A DNA stretch of 64,000 nucleotides, taken from positions 124,001-188,000 of the forward strand of contig JAITLQ010000012.1 in the NCBI GenBank assembly GCA_031277795.1, in the 5' to 3' direction. Each line of letters starts with the position of its first letter. Position 1 is the stretch's first letter. Below, one piece after another: positions 26,163 to 34,121 of this stretch. Made by a program: the position numbers and the translations under genes. The notes under the pieces were generated by a model, which saw only the letters and a list, made by a program, of their open reading frames with translations, did not search any database and was not told the DNA's origin. Source of the stretch: Arthrobacter sp. GTDB taxonomy: Bacteria; Actinomycetota; Actinomycetes; Actinomycetales; Micrococcaceae.

Positions 26163-26920
26163 GGCCGCCGTGGAAGACCAGTCCCTGTGAGGCGCCGATC
26201 GAACTCGGCGAATGGCAGACCGACGCGGCGGGCGCGGCCTGGGCGTCGCTCTCCGAGGCCGGGGTCGAGCTCGGCGGCACCACCGTCTTGGGCCGGGTCA
26301 CCCTCGCCCTCGAGACGCGCACCGTTGCCGTCATCGGCGACAACGGCTCCGGCAAGTCGACGCTGGCCAGGCTGCTGGCGGGTCTCACACCGGCGACCCA
26401 GGGGACGTGCCGCGTGCTCGGTCTGGATCCGCACCGCGACGAGCGCACGCTGAGGAGCCGCGTGGCCGTCGTCTTCTCGAACCCGGACGCGCAGATCGTG
26501 ATGCCCACCGTGGCGGAGGACATCGACTTTTCGTTGCGCGGCTTGGGGCTAGCGAAGTCCCAGCGCCAGGAACGCGTCGCGGCGGCGATGCGGCGTGTGG
26601 GTCTCACCGAGCTCGCCCAGCGCGGATGCCACGGCCTCTCCGGCGGCCAGAAGCAGCTCCTGGCCCTGGCCGGCGCGCTGGTGCGCGAGCCGGAGCTGAT
26701 CATCGCGGACGAACCGACCGCCTACCTCGACGCCCGCAATGCGCGGTCCGTGGCGGACCGCCTCCTCGAGGACGCCGGCCACCGGCTCGTGCTGGTGACC
26801 CACGATCTCGAGCTGGCTCAGCGCTGCGACGCGGCCCTGTACGTGAGCGAGGGGCGCGTCGTCGCCCAAGGCGAGGCGCACGGCGTCGTGCAGCGCTATC
26901 GCGAGGACCTCGCGTGCTGA
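26159..26920 (+). CDS. bioM: ECF transporter ATPase (BioM, CbiO family)
   Basis: 253 residues. Walker A GDNGSGKST (60-68), Q-loop VFSNPDAQIVM, signature LSGGQKQ and Walker B LIIADEPTAYLD are intact, with the switch histidine in VTHDLE. Sequence type is the CbiO/EcfA group. Position between the bioY-linked thiolase and a T-component makes it the energy-coupling subunit for biotin import. ATGA overlap with the thiolase stop. Confidence 0.92.
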   Translation: MRPPWKTSPCEAPIELGEWQTDAAGAAWASLSEAGVELGGTTVLGRVTLALETRTVAVIGDNGSGKSTLARLLAGLTPATQGTCRVLGLDPHRDERTLRSRVAVVFSNPDAQIVMPTVAEDIDFSLRGLGLAKSQRQERVAAAMRRVGLTELAQRGCHGLSGGQKQLLALAGALVREPELIIADEPTAYLDARNARSVADRLLEDAGHRLVLVTHDLELAQRCDAALYVSEGRVVAQGEAHGVVQRYREDLAC

Positions 26921-27510
26921 GCCTGCCGACGCGCGGCGACGGCCCGTGGCACCGCGCGCCCGCGGGGCCCAAGGCCGCGTTCATCGCGGCGCTGATCCTG
27001 GGCGTCTCCCTGCTCCCCACCCGAGCGTGGGCGGGCGCGGCGGCCATGGCGGTCCTCGTGCTCGCCCACGCCGTACCGGGCGTCGGGCTCCGGGCCTTGC
27101 TGGCGTTGCTGCGGCGCACGGCTCCGCTGTTGCTCTTCACCCTGCTGAGCCAGGCGCTGCTCCTGGGATGGGAGCCCGCCCTGATCAACACGGCCCGGGT
27201 GACGGTGGCGATCGGCCTCGCCTCGCTCCTCACCCTGACCACTCCCCTGGGCGAGCTCATGACCGGGGTGGAGCGCGGGTTGCGGCCGCTGCGTCGCGTC
27301 GGCGTGGACCCGGAGCGCGTGGCTCTCACGCTGAGCCTCACGATGAGCACCCTTCCAGCCATGGCCAGGGCGGCGCAGCAGGTGCGAGAGGCGCAGCGGG
27401 CACGCGGCGGCGGGCGCAGCCTCAGGCACTTTGCCGTACCGTTCCTCGTCCTGGCGCTCAAACACGCGGACGAACTCGGCGAAGCGCTCGCGGCGAGGGG
27501 CGTTCGATGA
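26914..27510 (+). CDS. bioN: ECF transporter T component (BioN, CbiQ family)
   Basis: 198 residues starting at GTG 26914, overlapping bioM by 7 bp. Four to five hydrophobic segments are followed by a cytoplasmic region with EAQRARGGG, the coupling-helix signature that contacts the ATPase. Small for a T component but complete. Works with BioM and BioY at the membrane. Confidence 0.88.
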   Translation: MLSLPTRGDGPWHRAPAGPKAAFIAALILGVSLLPTRAWAGAAAMAVLVLAHAVPGVGLRALLALLRRTAPLLLFTLLSQALLLGWEPALINTARVTVAIGLASLLTLTTPLGELMTGVERGLRPLRRVGVDPERVALTLSLTMSTLPAMARAAQQVREAQRARGGGRSLRHFAVPFLVLALKHADELGEALAARGVR

Positions 27511-27824
27511 CCCGCCCTCACGTGCACGGTTCCACCGTCGACGAGCAGACCAGGTGCGTTCACTACGCCACCGAGCTCGACGTCATCGCGATCCGTTTTG
27601 CCTGCTGCGACCGCTACTTCCCGTGCCACCTGTGCCACGAGGAGGTAGCGGATCACGAGGGGCGGGCTTGGCCCGCCGGATCGGGGGCCGAGCTGGCGGT
27701 CTTGTGCGGCGTTTGTTCAAGCGAACTCAGCATCGACGCCTACCGCGGCGCCCCGCGCTGCCCGGAGTGCGCGGCGCGCTTCAATCCGCGCTGCGCCGCT
27801 CACTATCCCCTGTACTTCGACTGA
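27507..27824 (+). CDS. CHY-type zinc-finger protein
   Basis: 105 residues; CVHYATELDVIAIRF, CCDRYFPCHLCHEE, CGVCSSEL and CPECAARFNPRCAAHYPLYF show the full set of Cys/His pairs of the CHY zinc finger, expected to bind three zinc ions. The ATG overlaps the bioN stop (ATGA), making it the last gene of the biotin operon. Bacterial CHY proteins have no established function; a part in biotin or metal metabolism is suggested only by position. Confidence 0.85.
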   Translation: MTRPHVHGSTVDEQTRCVHYATELDVIAIRFACCDRYFPCHLCHEEVADHEGRAWPAGSGAELAVLCGVCSSELSIDAYRGAPRCPECAARFNPRCAAHYPLYFD

Positions 27825-27889
27825 GGCAGAGCACCGTGCTGGGGGCCGGGCTCGCGTAGGACGCGGCTCAGCCGCGCGGTGAACGCAAG

Positions 27890-27929
27890 GGTGGCCCGGA
27901 ACCACGCCGCAGCGCGGTTCCGGGCCACC
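27890..27929. terminator. Bidirectional terminator, host side of the left attachment site
   Basis: Perfect 14-bp stem (GGTGGCCCGGAACC and complement) with a 12-base loop. It closes the biotin operon and, read leftward, is probably the original nrdF terminator before the prophage separated the two. Confidence 0.82.
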
Positions 27930-27959
27930 CCCGGGCGGAGCCGATCAACCCTCGGTGGC

Positions 27960-28062
<103 letters not shown>

Positions 28063-28628
28063 TCACGCCGTAGAAGCGCAATCCGTGGTGACGTCGTGGT
28101 GACCGACCCTCTCCAGACCATCCGAAAGACCCGCCAGATTCGCATCGTCTGACTCCGACAGGTGGGCTTACACCTTGAGCGTCAGCGACAAGTCCTTGTG
28201 CCCGAACCTAGCCGCAACAGCCACCGGCGAGACCCCTCAGCGATGAGTTGCGAGGCATGGTGGTGCCGGAGCTGATGCCAGCCGCGCCCCATGTTGATGT
28301 CGGGCAGGAGCCCTCGCGCGCGTCGCCATTCCTCAGTTGGCCAGCGCCCCGTCATACGGCCGCCATCGACACCGGTGAAGACGGGCTCCGCTCCCCCGCG
28401 TCCTTCCACCAGAGGCCGGAGCAAATCCGTAGTTGCACTACCGATCGATAGGCGCCGGCCCCTTCGCGCCGTCTTCGGCTTCATGTACCCACCGGTGGAT
28501 GCACCACCCTGCCACTGCCGGTCTACGAGGATCGACTGCCGCTTGAGTTGCACCCTGTCCACCGTGAATCCCGCGAGCTCACCCTGACGCGGCCCGGTGG
28601 ACGCGGTAACCACGGCCAGGCGCGCATA
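28063..28628 (-). pseudogene. Tyrosine recombinase (integrase), inactivated remnant
   Basis: Only the catalytic half is left. TASTGPRQGEL contains the first catalytic arginine, WHQLRHHHASQLIAEG the HxxR box. A one-base loss in the C-run at 28233-28236 shifts the frame; in the new frame GHKDLSLTLKV follows and then TAA at 28168-28170 exactly where the nucleophilic tyrosine of the V-Y-A-H motif belongs. The tail AHLSESDD continues in frame to a stop at 28063. Upstream of about 28628 the core-binding and arm-binding domains are missing. Three independent lesions make it nonfunctional. Its location beside the attachment site fits the enzyme that once integrated the element. Confidence 0.9.
28085..28106 (+). 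repeat. Left-end GTGGTGA repeats, candidate integrase arm sites
   Basis: GTGGTGA at 28085 and 28096, 11 bp apart, the second extending to GTGGTGACCGA. The same 11-mer and spacing recur at the right end. They lie in the 3' coding end of the integrase. Confidence 0.65.
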
Positions 28629-28662
28629 GTCGCTGGTGCTACAACGGGCGGAAGGGACGGGG

Positions 28663-28857
28663 ATGAGCTGGCACGAGCCGCGCAGAGCACCCACCGTCCA
28701 CCTTGGGTGCAGACGCCGACTCCACCTCCCGGGGCGGCGCGGCGTCTCACCCTGTGGCAAGACCATCGACAACACCAGGGCCGAGACCAACCCGCCGGGC
28801 CACCTCAAATGCGAGCGATGCCAACGCTCGTACGACCGCCGAAAGGACCAGCCATGA
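28663..28857 (+). CDS. Small phage-type zinc-ribbon-like protein
   Basis: 64 residues from the ATG at 28663 with an AAGGGA site. CGK at residue 36 and CERC near residue 54 could form a Cys4-type metal site (only three cysteines are in these pairs plus one earlier, C16). It ends overlapping the next gene by ATGA, which supports both being real. Resembles short early proteins of actinobacteriophages; function unknown. Confidence 0.6.
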   Translation: MSWHEPRRAPTVHLGCRRRLHLPGRRGVSPCGKTIDNTRAETNPPGHLKCERCQRSYDRRKDQP

Positions 28858-29144
28858 CCGCGCAGACGCCCGGCACCGAGCAGGCGCACGACGCCTGCGC
28901 ACTCGGAAGCGACGAGCACGACACCATGTCACCCGACCAAGGCCGGGAACGCTTCGACGCTTGGCTCGCCGCCCACGACCGGAAGGTTGCGGTGCGGGCG
29001 CTCCGGGAGGCAGCCAATCCGATTGGCGGCAACCGTAGTCCACGCGGCATGCGAATGGCAGATGAAGTCGAGTGGGCGCAATGGCTCAACGACCGCTCCG
29101 ACCACATCGAGGCCGGGGGGGTGAGTAACCTCAGTCCGCATTGA
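28854..29144 (+). CDS. Hypothetical prophage protein
   Basis: 96 residues, acidic N-terminal third then a helical segment (RFDAWLAAHDRKVAVRALREAAN). Start ATG overlaps the preceding stop by 4 bp. No family recognised. Its 3' end overlaps the convergent lipoprotein gene by 14 bp. Confidence 0.55.
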   Translation: MTAQTPGTEQAHDACALGSDEHDTMSPDQGRERFDAWLAAHDRKVAVRALREAANPIGGNRSPRGMRMADEVEWAQWLNDRSDHIEAGGVSNLSPH

Positions 29145-29526
29145 CGGGGGTGACCTTCTGGCGGTCAGCCAGCTTCTTGATCGTGGCCTTGTCGGAAGTG
29201 ATGTAGGTGCGACCGCTCATGAGGTAGGCATGTTTGCTCCCTCCGTGCTCCGCCCAGGTCTGCTTGCTGGCCTCGATGGACGAGCGCATTACCTCGGGGG
29301 ATTCGAAGACCACGAACACGGTTCCTCCTTGACCAGTGCATGACACGAAAGTTTGGTCCCGCTCGACGCGAGGGCCATTCGGCACTGGGCAATCAATCCC
29401 ATAGTCGTGCTCCAGCACGTAGGTCACCGACTCCACGGAGTCGAGATTGGCTGGCTCCTGCGCGGAGCAGCCAACCAGGGCAAGTGCGGCCGCGGCCGCC
29501 ACAACAGCTTTCATGGCACGAGTCAT
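29131..29526 (-). CDS. Small lipoprotein carried by the prophage
   Basis: 131 residues. A signal peptide MTRAMKAVVAAAAALALVGC ends in a lipobox with Cys20, so the mature protein should be anchored on the outer face of the membrane. Two further cysteines (DCPVPNG and VSCTGQG) are about 18 residues apart and may form a disulfide. No family recognised. Encoded against the direction of the phage genes and less GC-rich than the host, like a lysogenic-conversion (moron) gene. Confidence 0.72.
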   Translation of the reverse strand: MTRAMKAVVAAAAALALVGCSAQEPANLDSVESVTYVLEHDYGIDCPVPNGPRVERDQTFVSCTGQGGTVFVVFESPEVMRSSIEASKQTWAEHGGSKHAYLMSGRTYITSDKATIKKLADRQKVTPVNAD

Positions 29527-29620
29527 GAATGCAGTATCTCGATCCTGAAATGAATCACGCTGTGGCAATTCAAGATGACACCATCACCGGGCGGACGGGT
29601 GACGCGCCGGGGGCCTCCGC

Positions 29621-29905
29621 GTGGTCGGCGACGTGGCCACGAACGTCGCCGCGTTGGGCGAGGGCACGCACGTGGACTACGCCCGGCACTCCGGCGGAAT
29701 GGAACCGGACAGGCCCGCGCCGGCCGCCGCGCTGCGCATCACCGTCCCCGGCGACCCGGTCATGCAGGGCAGCATGCGCGCCTTCGCTCGTGGCGGCCGC
29801 GCGATCGTCACGCACGACAAAGGTCTGGCGCTCAACCAATGACACTCGCGGGTGACGTTAGGGGCGCGCCGGGCGTGGGGCCGCGCCGTCACCCCGCCCC
29901 GGGGC
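29621..29905 (+). pseudogene. RusA-like Holliday junction resolvase, remnant
   Basis: LRITVPGDPVMQGSMRAFARGGRAIVTHD is a typical start of phage RusA-family resolvases. After NQ an in-frame TGA (29840-29842) stands where tryptophan is usual, and the frame continues HSRVTLGARRAWG before similarity is lost. The catalytic aspartates of the C-terminal half are absent. The following stretch to 30171 holds no gene that I can support. Confidence 0.65.
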
Positions 29906-30171
29906 ACAGGGGCACCTGATCGGGCAACACCAACCCCAAGGAGGTCCCGTCTCCCGCGCCAGGGTCACGGCGCACGTCCAAGGCGAGCGCGCACGACGAA
30001 CACCGCCCCAACACCAGCGAAGGCTGGCACGGATCAGATCCGAGGGGGCACTCCCCCCGGGTCAACGGCTCACGGGCTGTGCATGAGACCCGCGCCGTCC
30101 CACTCCGGCCGAAAGTACCCCACGACGGCGGTACTCTTTTACGCCGAGGGCGACCTGCCCCGGGAATACGC

Positions 30172-30867
30172 TCAGTGATAAGGCGGCCTCTGAATCTCCA
30201 TCGGGTCAGCAGGCATTGGGAACTCGCCCACGAGTTCCGGATATCCACCTCGCGTGTCCAGCTTCCAAGTTGCCCGGAATCGGTCGTCCCATTGGATCTC
30301 AGCCGCCGGATCGTCAGTAGCATCCCAGCTGTCCTTTCCCTGCTCGTCTGCCACTGTGAATTGAAAGCTCCATCGTGCTCCGGCGGGAACGGAATCCAGG
30401 TTCACTTGCCGTCCGTCGACACCAAGCTGGAAGCGCGGTGTATCACCGCTCACCGTCAGGTTGCTCATCTTGTGGGACGTTGCAATGTGCGCGTCGACCA
30501 TCCGTGAACCCGACTGGTTCACGATGGTGAGCTCCAGATAACCGCTTTCCATGTCACCGTCAGGCCCTGCGAATGCAGAACTCACCTTGACCGACTCAAT
30601 CGAAACGTCAAAGGCCCTCATGAGGGCATCGTCGTAACGCAAGAGCTTGCGGTATCCCATCTCCTTTTCCAAAGCGTCCCGCTGTTTTCCAAAAGCCCGC
30701 CCGGCGTACAGCACGGCCCCGAATGTCCCCAGCGTGGCAAGGACACCCGTCACAAACGTGCCAATCTCCGCCCAGTTCGGCTCGTTTGTCAAGCTGACGG
30801 GCAGTGGAACGGGGCTCGGATCAGGAACAGGCATGGCGGCCGCGAGGTTCAGCAGGTCGAGGATCAC
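30172..30867 (-). CDS. Prophage cargo: single-span membrane protein of unknown function
   Basis: 231 residues from GTG 30867, which has GGGGAAG upstream (an ATG at 30834 is the alternative). One membrane segment (about 36-57, FVTGVLATLGTFGAVLYAG) is followed by a short charged helix (GKQRDALEKEMGYRK) and a beta-rich soluble domain of about 150 residues (ELTIVNQSGSRMVDAHIATS, WSFQFTVADEQGK). The soluble part lacks a second membrane segment. No family recognised. Intact reading frame in an otherwise ruined phage suggests it is kept by selection or recently acquired. Confidence 0.7.
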   Translation of the reverse strand: MILDLLNLAAAMPVPDPSPVPLPVSLTNEPNWAEIGTFVTGVLATLGTFGAVLYAGRAFGKQRDALEKEMGYRKLLRYDDALMRAFDVSIESVKVSSAFAGPDGDMESGYLELTIVNQSGSRMVDAHIATSHKMSNLTVSGDTPRFQLGVDGRQVNLDSVPAGARWSFQFTVADEQGKDSWDATDDPAAEIQWDDRFRATWKLDTRGGYPELVGEFPMPADPMEIQRPPYH

Positions 30868-30894
30868 CCCAGCATCTTCCCCTAGGAGGCCAAC

Positions 30895-31041
30895 ATGCCC
30901 GCGCCCACCACGCCGACCCAGGTTCCGGACGAGGTCCGCGAGCACCGCGTCGAGCGGCTCATCCTCTCCCAGTCCTGCCAGGGCGACCCCGAAGCGTGCG
31001 GATGCGGCGGCGCCTGCCCCATGATGAACACGGCGGCCTAA
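30895..31041 (+). CDS. 48-residue cysteine-rich peptide with strong ribosome site
   Basis: ATG 30895 is preceded by a perfect AGGAGG (30884-30889). The product ends CQGDPEACGCGGACPMM, four cysteines in 15 residues, a likely metal-binding or disulfide cluster. It lies on the plus strand between two minus-strand cargo genes. Similar tiny genes occur before terminase in actinophages, but I recognise no family. Confidence 0.55.
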   Translation: MPAPTTPTQVPDEVREHRVERLILSQSCQGDPEACGCGGACPMMNTAA

Positions 31042-31049
31042 GAGAAGCG

Positions 31050-31541
31050 TCAGGTCGACGCAGTCGGGACAGGATTTGTTCGCAGCGCCGGCCAGGTTCC
31101 AAGCAAGACCAGAGCAGACGCTGTCCGCAGAATCATGCCCCACGTTTCCCAGAAATGGTCAGAGATCTGTCCAGCGAACGCGAGCGCTGCGCCTGGGTTG
31201 GCATCCGCCAGCTCGTCCAGTTTGGCAAGCTGTTTGATGTGAGTCACAGCTGCGCCTCCCAGCCCCGCCGCAGTGATAACGCCCGTACTCCAAGCAGAAT
31301 TGATGGCGTCTTTGACCCAGCTCCCGGTCAGCCGGAAGGGTGCAACGCGATTTGCCAGCACACATAAGAACCCCGCGGGAACGGCCAACAATAGCCAGAG
31401 AATGGCAACAATCACGGACTGTTGGGAAAGCTCTCGACCGCCTAGATATCCGCCAACGGCGAGCATGGTTGCTGCCGCAAAGTTCAGTGCGAAAGCTGCC
31501 CAGAATCGTCCAGCTGACAGACAAGTTTGTTCATAGCTCAT
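31050..31541 (-). CDS. Prophage cargo: multi-span membrane protein of unknown function
   Basis: 163 residues from the ATG at 31541 (a GTG at 31565 is possible). Three to four hydrophobic segments: FWAAFALNFAAATMLAVGGYL, SVIVAILWLLLAVPAGFLCVLA, a glycine-rich stretch near residue 97 and a C-terminal one (ILRTASALVLLGTWPAL). No recognised family. It sits with the 30172 gene on the minus strand just before terminase, a common position for conversion or superinfection-exclusion genes; that role is inference. Confidence 0.68.
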   Translation of the reverse strand: MSYEQTCLSAGRFWAAFALNFAAATMLAVGGYLGGRELSQQSVIVAILWLLLAVPAGFLCVLANRVAPFRLTGSWVKDAINSAWSTGVITAAGLGGAAVTHIKQLAKLDELADANPGAALAFAGQISDHFWETWGMILRTASALVLLGTWPALRTNPVPTAST

Positions 31542-31582
31542 GTGCTGAACCATAGGGCCAAGCACCCCCGCAGGAGGCGAGC

Positions 31583-32235
31583 ATGACCGTCTCCGCGTTC
31601 GGGCTCATGGCCCAGGCGTTCGAGAAGCCCAAGCCGCGATGGGCGACGCCGGGCGAGCTGGCCGCGCATCGAACGCCAAGACCGCGCAGGCGCCGCGCTC
31701 GACCTCATCGACGCGGCTCTCGTGCGGGCCTTCAACACCCCTGACGCCCGGCTCATCATCAGCATGCCGCCCCAGGAGGGCAAATCGATGCGGGCGGCCA
31801 ACGACTTCCCCATCTGGTCTCTCACCCAGAACCCCGAACAGCGCATCGTCACGGCGTCCTATGCCCAGGCCTTGGCGAACCGCAACGGCCGCGCCATCCG
31901 CAACCGCATCACCGGCGCCCCCGACGTCGGCCTCGTCATCGCACGCGACAACGGCTCTGTGGCCGAGTGGCGGCTGGCCGGCCACGAAGGCGGCGTGCTG
32001 CCCGTCGGCGTAGAGGCCGGTGTGACCGGCCGACCCGCCGACATGATGATCATCGACGACCCCATCAAGGACCGCGCCCAGGCCGACTCCAAGACCTACC
32101 GCGAGAACGTGTGGGACTGGTGGACAGACGCCGCGTCCGCCCGCCTTGCCCCGGGCGCGCCCGTGCTCCTCATCCTCACGCGTTGGCACCAGGACGACCT
32201 CGCCGGGCGGCTACTCGCCGCTGAGGACGGGCACC
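31583..32235 (+). pseudogene. Terminase large subunit, frameshifted and truncated
   Basis: Starts after AGGAGG with MTVSAFGLMAQAFEKPKP. Near 31660-31668 the frame shifts by one (loss of two bases fits best) and continues IERQDRAGAALDLIDAAL. The ATPase motifs are clear: SMPPQEGKS (Walker A-like) and MMIIDDPIKD (Walker B), then ILTRWHQDDLAGRLLA. After LLAAEDG the sequence changes abruptly into the end of an endolysin. The nuclease domain is missing. Nonfunctional packaging motor remnant. Confidence 0.85.
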
Positions 32236-32496
32236 GCCGCGAAGCCGTCCACACCTGCCGCCAAGCCCACCGCAAAGCCCGCTGGCAAGACCTACCTCGA
32301 CCTCAAGCGCGGACCCACCGGCGCGGACGTCGTGGCCGTGGCCCGAACCCTGCGCAAGGAGGGCTACAACCGGCAAGGCGACACCCGCATGGTCACCGCG
32401 CAGCTCGAGACCAACATCCGCGACTACCAGCGCCGCCTCCACCTCATCATCGACGGCGTGGCCGGCGAAAAGACCCAGAAGCTGCTCGGGCTCTAG
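32236..32496 (+). pseudogene. Endolysin C-terminal fragment with peptidoglycan-binding domain
   Basis: After an Ala/Pro/Lys linker (TPAAKPTAKPAGKTYLDL) comes a peptidoglycan-binding type 1 domain ending DYQRRLHLIIDGVAGEKTQKLLGL. The catalytic domain is missing; the piece abuts the terminase fragment in a different frame. This is the downstream edge of the deletion that removed the structural genes. The 81 residues are open but have no start of their own. Confidence 0.8.
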
Positions 32497-32505
32497 GGCG
32501 TCACC

Positions 32506-32715
32506 ATGACGCAGTTCCTCAAGTCAGAAGCCGGCCGACGCTGGCTGTCCGGCGTCGCTATTGCCGTGATCGCCCTGACCGCGTTCTGCGGCCTCATCAC
32601 GCAAGAGTCCACCCTCCTGTGAGTCGCCGTCGTCGCGGCCCTCCAGGGCTTGCCTGTGGCGTCCGCATACGTCCGCAACGCCCCCGACAACGGTCCGGAC
32701 CACCTGGCCGAATGA
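32506..32715 (+). pseudogene. Holin with in-frame stop
   Basis: ATG 32506 reads MTQFLKSEAGRRWLSGVAIAVIALTAFCG, a typical first membrane segment, then TGA at codon 39 (32620-32622), after which VAVVAALQGLPVASAYV continues a second segment to a final TGA at 32713. A tryptophan codon changed to TGA explains it. Directly after the endolysin, as expected for a lysis cassette. Confidence 0.75.
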
Positions 32716-32756
32716 AAACGTGCCCCACATCCGGTGAAGGATGCGGGGCACGTTTT
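32715..32756. terminator. Terminator after the lysis genes
   Basis: 18-bp stem with one G-T pair (AAAACGTGCCCCACATCC and partner), 6-base loop, ending in TTTT on the plus strand: a classical intrinsic terminator. Confidence 0.88.
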
Positions 32757-32835
32757 GGCGTTTCACCAACACTCAGCCTTGGTCCGGCCGATACCAGGCG
32801 CCGGGGTTGTGCGCGGTCGCATCCGACTCGCACGC

Positions 32836-32868
32836 GTGGTGATCCTGTGGTGATCTGGTGGTGACCGA
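32836..32868 (+). repeat. Right-end GTGGTGA repeats, candidate integrase arm sites
   Basis: GTGGTGA at 32836, 32847 and 32858, each 11 bp apart; the last reads GTGGTGACCGA as at the left end. The nearest is about 124 bp inside the right attachment core. Confidence 0.65.
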
Positions 32869-32914
32869 AACAGCCCAGGCGTACCCAAACAGGTTCAATA
32901 CGGTCATGACACAC

Positions 32915-32957
32915 CGGAGGGGCATCCGGCCGATCGCATCAGCCGGACACCCCTCCG
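32915..32957 (-). terminator. Element-supplied terminator for nrdF
   Basis: CGGAGGGGCATCCGGC and its partner pair over 16 positions with two central mismatches, 31 bp after the nrdF stop. It replaces the host terminator at 27890 that integration moved away. Confidence 0.65.
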
Positions 32958-32987
32958 AGTGATCAAAATTCCCGAGAATCCGCGGAA

Positions 32988-34113
<1,126 letters not shown>

Positions 34114-34121
34114 TCAAGCGG

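Noticed and set aside
28182..28919. Continuous minus-strand frame that could be read as a 245-residue integrase
   Set aside because: Only the middle of it (about 28600-28230) is integrase-like. Its first third overlaps two plus-strand genes and has no similarity, and its end is out of frame with the true C-terminus.
30083..30178. 31-codon frame before the cargo genes
   Set aside because: No ribosome site and no conserved feature; probably part of the decayed RusA neighbourhood.
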